NCBI GenBank assembly: GCA_902797195.1
Contig: CADBRY010000054.1
Location: 1-9,588, forward strand
From: an uncultured Eubacteriales bacterium
GTDB taxonomy: Bacteria; Bacillota; Clostridia; Peptostreptococcales; Anaerovoracaceae
Length of the DNA: 9,588 nucleotides
Reading direction: 5' to 3'
Below, piece after piece: positions 5,986-9,588 of this stretch. The notes under the pieces were generated by a model. It worked only from the letters and a program-made list of their open reading frames with translations, was not told the origin of the DNA and ran no database searches. The position numbers were made by a program, and so were the translations under genes. Within the stretch, counting starts at the first letter, position 1; each line of letters opens with the position of its first letter.

Positions 5986-6351
5986 TCAAAGGGTCTTTAC
6001 ATGCTTACAGAGAGCTTCATAGGTTTCCTGGTGGATGTCATGTTCGATCTTGCAGGCATCGTCTCTTGCGATATCAGGATCAACACCTATGTTTATAAAA
6101 AACTCAGTCAGCAGTTTATGACGGGAGTATATCTTTTCAGCGATCTCCATACCCTTATCGGTCAGGGTTATCATGCCGTTGGTGGCCATTGTAATATAAC
6201 CGTTTTCTCTCAGGTTTTTTGTAGCGTAAGACACACTTGGTTTTGTAACGCCAAGATGCTCTGCTATATCTACTGAACGTATATAACCATGCTCTTCCTT
6301 CAGAATAAGCATAGTCTCAAGATAGTCTTCAGCGGATTTCTTTATTTCCAT
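5986..6351 (-). CDS. DtxR/MntR-family metal-dependent transcriptional repressor
   Basis: Metal-sensing DNA-binding regulator of iron or manganese homeostasis. It has 121 residues from the ATG at 6351-6349: an N-terminal winged helix (about residues 23-65, recognition region VTKPSVSYATKNLRENGY) and a helical dimerisation/metal domain. The C-terminal SH3-like domain of full DtxR is absent, as in the MntR class. Expected metal ligands are D9 and E12 in AEDYLE, H78 in YSRHKLL, and C100, E103 and H104 in DACKIEH. A Cys at position 100 is like C102 of DtxR, where MntR has Glu, which hints at iron rather than manganese. That is inference. The start at 6351 is chosen because GAGAGGTG lies just upstream and family members begin near here. 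The ATG at 6372 lacks a ribosome binding site. It converges on the 4hbD operon and shares its terminator. Its target genes are unknown. Confidence 0.93.
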   Translation of the reverse strand: MEIKKSAEDYLETMLILKEEHGYIRSVDIAEHLGVTKPSVSYATKNLRENGYITMATNGMITLTDKGMEIAEKIYSRHKLLTEFFINIGVDPDIARDDACKIEHDIHQETYEALCKHVKTL

Positions 6352-6392
6352 AACGCACCTCTCATTTCTCATATTTACACTTTAAACAGAGT

Positions 6393-6420
6393 AACATAAT
6401 AATCATATAAATACAATCAA
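6393..6420 (-). promoter_or_regulatory. Possible promoter of the dtxR-like gene
   Basis: On the minus strand TTGATT (6420-6415) and TATGTT (6398-6393) are 16 bases apart, giving a weak sigma-70 match upstream of the regulator. The region is very AT-rich, so chance matches are easy. It is listed because it would place the inverted repeat at 6414-6434 over the -35 box. Confidence 0.3.
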
Positions 6421-6434
6421 ATGATGATTTGTTG
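6414..6434. promoter_or_regulatory. Inverted repeat between divergent genes, operator candidate
   Basis: CAAAT (6418-6422) and ATTTG (6427-6431) are perfect inverted repeats around GATG, extended by CAA/TTG with one bulged T at 6417. The element lies between the divergent dtxR-like and DUF975 genes and touches the -35 boxes proposed for both. It could be an autoregulatory site, but its AT-rich composition makes it uncertain. Confidence 0.35.
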
Positions 6435-6460
6435 AATTGAATCTTAGGATGTGTTATTAT
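6432..6460 (+). promoter_or_regulatory. Promoter of the DUF975-M16-dut-dgt operon
   Basis: TTGAAT (6432-6437) and TATTAT (6455-6460) are 17 bases apart, and TG at 6452-6453 forms an extended -10 motif. Transcription would start near 6467, giving a leader of about 37 bases to the ATG at 6504. It fits as the start of the plus-strand operon, since the four following genes are tightly linked. Confidence 0.65.
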
Positions 6461-6503
6461 TCTAACTTGAAAAGTAGGAACATAAACGGGAGGATAGTAT
6501 ATT

Positions 6504-7616
6504 ATGCAGGGAAATATGGTAGGACAGAATATCATAATCACTGAGAGAATAAGCGCTTTAAGACAGTTGGGAAGAAATGCCTTGAGAGGTAAGTGGAAGA
6601 CGGCCATTATCGCAATGTGCATCGTCATTTTATGCCTTTCAGTGCCTCCTCTGATACTTAACCATACCATGGGACTTAATATTGCAAGTCTTTTCCCCGC
6701 AGGAAGCGATATCAACCCTGAAGAGTATTCACAATTCAGCAACGCCATGCCCGAGTACAACCTTCTTTCAATGGTGTACAGCCTGTGCGTGGCCGGAGCA
6801 TTTAACCTGGGATGCGCATTGTTTTTCCTGGCCTCATTCAGAGGGCATGAAGTGGGTCCCAAGGACGTATTCCTTGGATTTGAGAAATTTGCAAAGTCAC
6901 TCGGTCTGCTTCTCTTCATGATGCTGTTCGTGTTCCTGTGGACGCTTCCCTCATGTTTTGTTGCAGGGGCTTTGATTGGTATCCTGGCAGGGCCCTCCGG
7001 ATCTCCCACTGCCTTCCTGACCTTTTCGCCCATTTTGATTTTGGCTTACATACCCGGGATAATCGCAGCCATAAGATACAGCCAGTCCTTCTATGTGTTG
7101 GCCGACGACCCGACAAAAACAATAAGGCAGTGCGTCAATGAGAGCAAGAGGATGATGAAAGGCAACAAAGCAAAGTATTTCCTTCTGAATCTTTCTTTCA
7201 TCGGATGGGCGATCCTTTCCCTCTTACCTATGGGAATGGTATCTGCAGCAGTGGAAAACATGACTGATTCCACCGTGGCCATTATGGTTGCAGGAGCCAT
7301 CGGATCTCTCTTTTACGCACCTGTAATGGCATATATCAATTCGACCCAGGCAGGCTTCTATGAGATACTTGCAGGCCATCTGATAAAGGAAACAGCACCT
7401 GCTCCCGTCACAGCCGATCAGATCGATGTCGAGGCTCCAATAGCCCACATAGAAGAAGTCATCGAGTCTGTAGAGGAAAAGAACAATGAGGCTCCGGAGA
7501 CCGGCCGGGAAGCCGGGGAGGAAGCCGTCAAAGAGCCTGAAGAGGACAAAGGGATCGACGTTGAGAATATAATGAATGAATCAAATGAAAACAGGGATGA
7601 AAACAAAGAGGGGTAA
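6504..7616 (+). CDS. DUF975-family integral membrane protein with acidic tail
   Basis: Membrane protein of unknown function, 370 residues. The N-terminal ERISALRQLGRNALRGKWKTAI and the later pattern IRYSQSFYVLADDP, SKRMMKGNKAKYF and LSFIGWAILSLLP are typical of DUF975 proteins common in Firmicutes. About six hydrophobic segments are visible, near residues 33-53, 87-111, 132-161, 170-190, 225-250 and 257-279. After the last one the protein ends in a tail of about 75 residues (296-370) that is very rich in Glu, Asp and Asn and probably disordered and cytoplasmic. GGGAGG (6488-6493) lies 10 bases before the ATG. The ribosome binding site of the next gene is inside its last codons, so the two are likely translated together. 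Family assignment is by remembered motifs, and no function is implied. Confidence 0.85.
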   Translation: MQGNMVGQNIIITERISALRQLGRNALRGKWKTAIIAMCIVILCLSVPPLILNHTMGLNIASLFPAGSDINPEEYSQFSNAMPEYNLLSMVYSLCVAGAFNLGCALFFLASFRGHEVGPKDVFLGFEKFAKSLGLLLFMMLFVFLWTLPSCFVAGALIGILAGPSGSPTAFLTFSPILILAYIPGIIAAIRYSQSFYVLADDPTKTIRQCVNESKRMMKGNKAKYFLLNLSFIGWAILSLLPMGMVSAAVENMTDSTVAIMVAGAIGSLFYAPVMAYINSTQAGFYEILAGHLIKETAPAPVTADQIDVEAPIAHIEEVIESVEEKNNEAPETGREAGEEAVKEPEEDKGIDVENIMNESNENRDENKEG

Positions 7617-7622
7617 TAATTT

Positions 7623-8873
7623 ATGATCGACATGAGAAAACTTGAATGCGGCGCTCAAATTGTGATGGAGCCTACGGACTACGTACAATCGGCCGCCGCA
7701 GGTATCTGGGTAAAAGCCGGATCTTCACTGGAAAGTGAAGATATATCCGGCATTTCACATTTTATAGAACACATGATGTTCAAGGGTACGGAAAAACGTA
7801 CCGCCAGACAGATCGCAGAAGACGCGGATAAAATAGGAGGCATAAGCAACGCCTTTACAGGAAGGGAAGCCACCTGTTACTATATCAAGACTTTGTCATC
7901 AAACATCTATGATGGCTCAGAGATAATCCTTGATATGCTCACATCCTCCGTCTTTGACGAGAAGGAAATGGACAGAGAGCGTCAGGTGATCCTTGAAGAG
8001 ATAAAGATGGTCAAGGACACTCCCGACGACGATATAATGGATATCATCTCAGAACTTGTCAGCTGCGGAAATCCCATCGGCAATTCCATTCTGGGGACCC
8101 CCGAAAGCCTTTCGGGAATCGGACGGAAGGAAATGGTGGATTACTATTCGGACAAGTACACAAATGACAGCATAGTTGTGGCGGTTTCCGGAAACTTCGA
8201 TCCGGATCGTATTGCTGCTCAGTTTGAGGAAGGGCTTTCTTCCATGAAGAGAACAAGGGATGAAGTTGCCTTTGAAAAAAAGCCCTACACACCCGAATTC
8301 AAAGTCAAGACAAAAGATATCGAGCAGACTCATATTTGCCTTGCCTGCCCATCTATTTCTCTCGCATCGGATGATTACTACGCCATGGTTCTCATGAACA
8401 GCATTTTTGGCGGAAGCATGAGCTCGAGACTTTTCCAGAACATAAGGGAGGAGAAGGGCCTGGCGTATTCCGTGGCCTCCATGAACATACTCTCCAGCGA
8501 GAGCGGTTTCTTCAACATCTATGCGGGTATCGCCCACGAAAATGTTGAAAAGGCAATAGATGCCATCAAGGAAGAACTGGTCGTTCTCAAAGATAAAGGT
8601 GTTACAGAAGAAGAGCTTGAGATGGCAAAAGAACAGGTAAAAAGTTCGTATATATTTGGCCTTGAGAACACCAACAGCAGAATGATCAGGATAGGCAGAA
8701 ACAAGCTGCTTCTGGATGAAATAAGAGACACAGACGACGTCCTGAGATCCTTTGATAATGTGACTACCGATGACGTTTTGAAAATGGCATCTATTATAGG
8801 AGATCCTGACAACTATTGTGCGGCAGCAGTTACAGGCAAGGAATTCGACATCGAGGAGATGGTCAAATCGTGA
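7623..8873 (+). CDS. M16-family zinc metallopeptidase
   Basis: Insulinase/processing-peptidase type (clan ME) zinc protease of 416 residues, the usual size of single-unit bacterial M16B enzymes. The inverted zinc motif HxxEH is HFIEH (residues 46-50), and the downstream glutamate ligand is in ERQVILEEI (E125 or E126), at the correct distance. The substrate-binding C-terminal half carries RLFQNIREEKGLAYSV followed by SGFFNIYAG, as in catalytic members. No signal peptide is seen, so it should be cytoplasmic. GAGGGG (7608-7613), encoded by the last codons of the DUF975 gene, is 9 bases before ATG 7623. The stop overlaps the GTG start of dut. Many Firmicutes carry such peptidases as pairs, one active and one not. 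Here only the active type is seen, so it may form homodimers or find a partner elsewhere. The physiological substrate is unknown. Confidence 0.93.
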   Translation: MIDMRKLECGAQIVMEPTDYVQSAAAGIWVKAGSSLESEDISGISHFIEHMMFKGTEKRTARQIAEDADKIGGISNAFTGREATCYYIKTLSSNIYDGSEIILDMLTSSVFDEKEMDRERQVILEEIKMVKDTPDDDIMDIISELVSCGNPIGNSILGTPESLSGIGRKEMVDYYSDKYTNDSIVVAVSGNFDPDRIAAQFEEGLSSMKRTRDEVAFEKKPYTPEFKVKTKDIEQTHICLACPSISLASDDYYAMVLMNSIFGGSMSSRLFQNIREEKGLAYSVASMNILSSESGFFNIYAGIAHENVEKAIDAIKEELVVLKDKGVTEEELEMAKEQVKSSYIFGLENTNSRMIRIGRNKLLLDEIRDTDDVLRSFDNVTTDDVLKMASIIGDPDNYCAAAVTGKEFDIEEMVKS

Positions 8874-9304
8874 AAACCATCAAGGCTATAACCAGATCGG
8901 GAAAACTCCCCGAATATGAAACAGCGGGCTCCTCAGGCATGGATCTGAGAGCCTTTCTGGAATGTCCTGTAACCATCGCCCCTGGAGAAAGGAAGCTGAT
9001 CCCTACGGGACTTTTTCTTGAAATACCCGAAGGGCTGGAAGTCCAGATCAGGGCTCGCAGCGGGCTTGCCATCAGAAATGGCATTTCCCTGATAAATGGT
9101 GTGGGAACGGTCGACAGCGATTACAGGGGCGAGGTGATGGTGCCTCTGGTGAACCTTGGACAGGAGACTTTTACCGTCAATGACGGAGACAGGATCGCAC
9201 AGATGGTGGTGTGTTCCTATGTCAGGGTGGATATGGTTGCCGTGGATGAGATCCGTGATACTGACCGTGGAGTGGGAGGTTTTGGATCTACAGGTGAGAG
9301 ATGA
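8870..9304 (+). CDS. dut: dUTP diphosphatase (dUTPase)
   Basis: Hydrolyses dUTP to dUMP and pyrophosphate, keeping uracil out of DNA and supplying dUMP for dTMP synthesis. The family enzyme is a homotrimer with Mg2+. From GTG 8870 it has 144 residues, normal for trimeric dUTPases, and all five motifs are present in order: [10 protein letters not shown] (19-28), ARSGLA (62-67), [10 protein letters not shown] (79-88, expected catalytic D82), GDRIAQMVV (106-114) and [10 protein letters not shown] (133-142). The frame is open further upstream, but only inside the M16 gene. GAGGAG (8853-8858) sits 11 bases before the GTG, whose sequence GTGA overlaps the M16 stop codon, indicating coupled translation. 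The dgt-like gene begins inside its stop codon. Together the two form a deoxynucleotide-pool maintenance pair. Confidence 0.97.
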   Translation: MKTIKAITRSGKLPEYETAGSSGMDLRAFLECPVTIAPGERKLIPTGLFLEIPEGLEVQIRARSGLAIRNGISLINGVGTVDSDYRGEVMVPLVNLGQETFTVNDGDRIAQMVVCSYVRVDMVAVDEIRDTDRGVGGFGSTGER

Positions 9305-9588
9305 TGATCAGAGAGATAACAGAAAAAAGAGAACATGAGATCCTTTCGGAATTTGCCGTCAAAGCCGATGAAAGCAGGGGACGTGTGGTTCCCGAAGAGA
9401 AGTGCGATATCCGCACGGATTTTCAAAGGGACAGAGACAGGATAATCCATTCCAAGTCTTTCAGACGCCTCATGCATAAGACTCAGGTCTTCATAGCTCC
9501 GGAAGAAGATCATTTCCGAACACGTCTTACCCATACCATAGAGGTTTCTCAGATCGCCAGGACCATAGCAAGAGCAACCGGTCTCAAT
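9301..9588 (+). CDS. dgt: dGTPase-like HD-domain triphosphohydrolase, 5' part (cut by window end)
   Basis: Start of a deoxyguanosine-triphosphate triphosphohydrolase-like protein, which cleaves dNTPs to deoxynucleosides and triphosphate. Only 96 residues are in the window, about a quarter of the usual length, and the frame is open to the last base. Recognisable family sequence includes [23 protein letters not shown] (residues 35-57) and [21 protein letters not shown] (59-79). H78 of RLTHT is the expected first metal ligand of the HD domain, and the HD pair itself lies beyond the window. ATG 9301 overlaps the dut stop in ATGA. A second ATG at 9304 is equally possible. AGGTGAG just upstream is a modest ribosome binding site. 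In many Clostridia this gene precedes dnaG and rpoD, so those may follow. Confidence 0.93.
   Translation, partial: MMIREITEKREHEILSEFAVKADESRGRVVPEEKCDIRTDFQRDRDRIIHSKSFRRLMHKTQVFIAPEEDHFRTRLTHTIEVSQIARTIARATGLN

Noticed and set aside
5905..6276. Plus-strand open frame opposite the DtxR-like gene
   Set aside because: It starts inside the terminator and runs antisense to a clear DtxR-family gene. Its translation has no recognisable features.
6444..6465. TTAGGAT...ATTCTAA resembling a DtxR iron box
   Set aside because: The half-sites recall TTAGG/CCTAA, but the element is 22 bases with one mismatch between arms, not the 19-bp consensus. It overlaps an AT-rich -10 region where such matches are common.
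6362..7033. Minus-strand open frame of 223 codons through the divergent promoter and the DUF975 gene
   Set aside because: It overlaps the DUF975 gene antisense and covers the promoter region, and it lacks a start signal.
8049..8537. Minus-strand open frame inside the M16 peptidase gene
   Set aside because: It is antisense to an intact peptidase gene and has no motif or ribosome binding site.
1..9588. CRISPR arrays, tRNA or rRNA genes, insertion sequences, phage or defence genes
   Set aside because: No regularly spaced repeats, tRNA-like cloverleafs, transposase motifs or terminal inverted repeats were seen. The window is dense with metabolic and housekeeping genes.

Overview
The window reads as chromosomal DNA of an anaerobic Clostridia-type Firmicute. 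The basis is a complete-looking 4-hydroxybutyrate-to-crotonyl-CoA gene set resembling those of Clostridium aminobutyricum and C. kluyveri, a DtxR-type regulator, strong AGGAGG-type ribosome binding sites, and a Clostridia-like housekeeping run (M16 peptidase, dut, dgt). Genus cannot be fixed from the sequence. Lachnospiraceae or a related butyrate-forming group is a guess.

Layout. Bases 1-1021 hold the last two thirds of a glycerol kinase gene (glpK). Next is a compact regulatory region with a near-consensus promoter at 1091-1119 and a perfect 22-bp palindrome just upstream of it. That promoter appears to drive a five-gene operon: a NifU-type Fe-S scaffold/carrier (1154-1432), 4-hydroxybutyryl-CoA dehydratase abfD (1547-3019), a small six-cysteine protein of unknown function (3114-3392), 4-hydroxybutyrate CoA-transferase abfT (3398-4726) and 4-hydroxybutyrate dehydrogenase 4hbD (4756-5880). 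The operon ends at a strong terminator that works in both directions (5914-5943). A DtxR-type metal-dependent repressor converges on it from the minus strand (5986-6351). A divergent promoter region with an inverted repeat (6373-6503) separates this repressor from a second plus-strand operon: a DUF975 membrane protein, an M16 zinc peptidase, dUTPase (dut) and the start of a dGTPase-like gene (dgt) cut by the window end.

How it works together. 4hbD reduces succinate semialdehyde to 4-hydroxybutyrate. AbfT loads this onto CoA, and AbfD dehydrates and isomerises 4-hydroxybutyryl-CoA to crotonyl-CoA, the entry to butyrate. AbfD carries an oxygen-sensitive [4Fe-4S] cluster plus FAD, and 4hbD is of the iron-dependent alcohol dehydrogenase class, so the operon has a high iron demand. 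This fits the NifU-type gene at its head and possibly the Cys-rich protein inside it. Genes that would supply succinate semialdehyde (GABA aminotransferase or CoA-dependent succinate-semialdehyde dehydrogenase) are not in the window.

Most of the window is well-explained metabolism. The best candidates for something undescribed are the small six-cysteine protein between abfD and abfT, the NifU-abfD pairing, the 22-bp operator-like palindrome, and the RNA hairpins before and after abfD.
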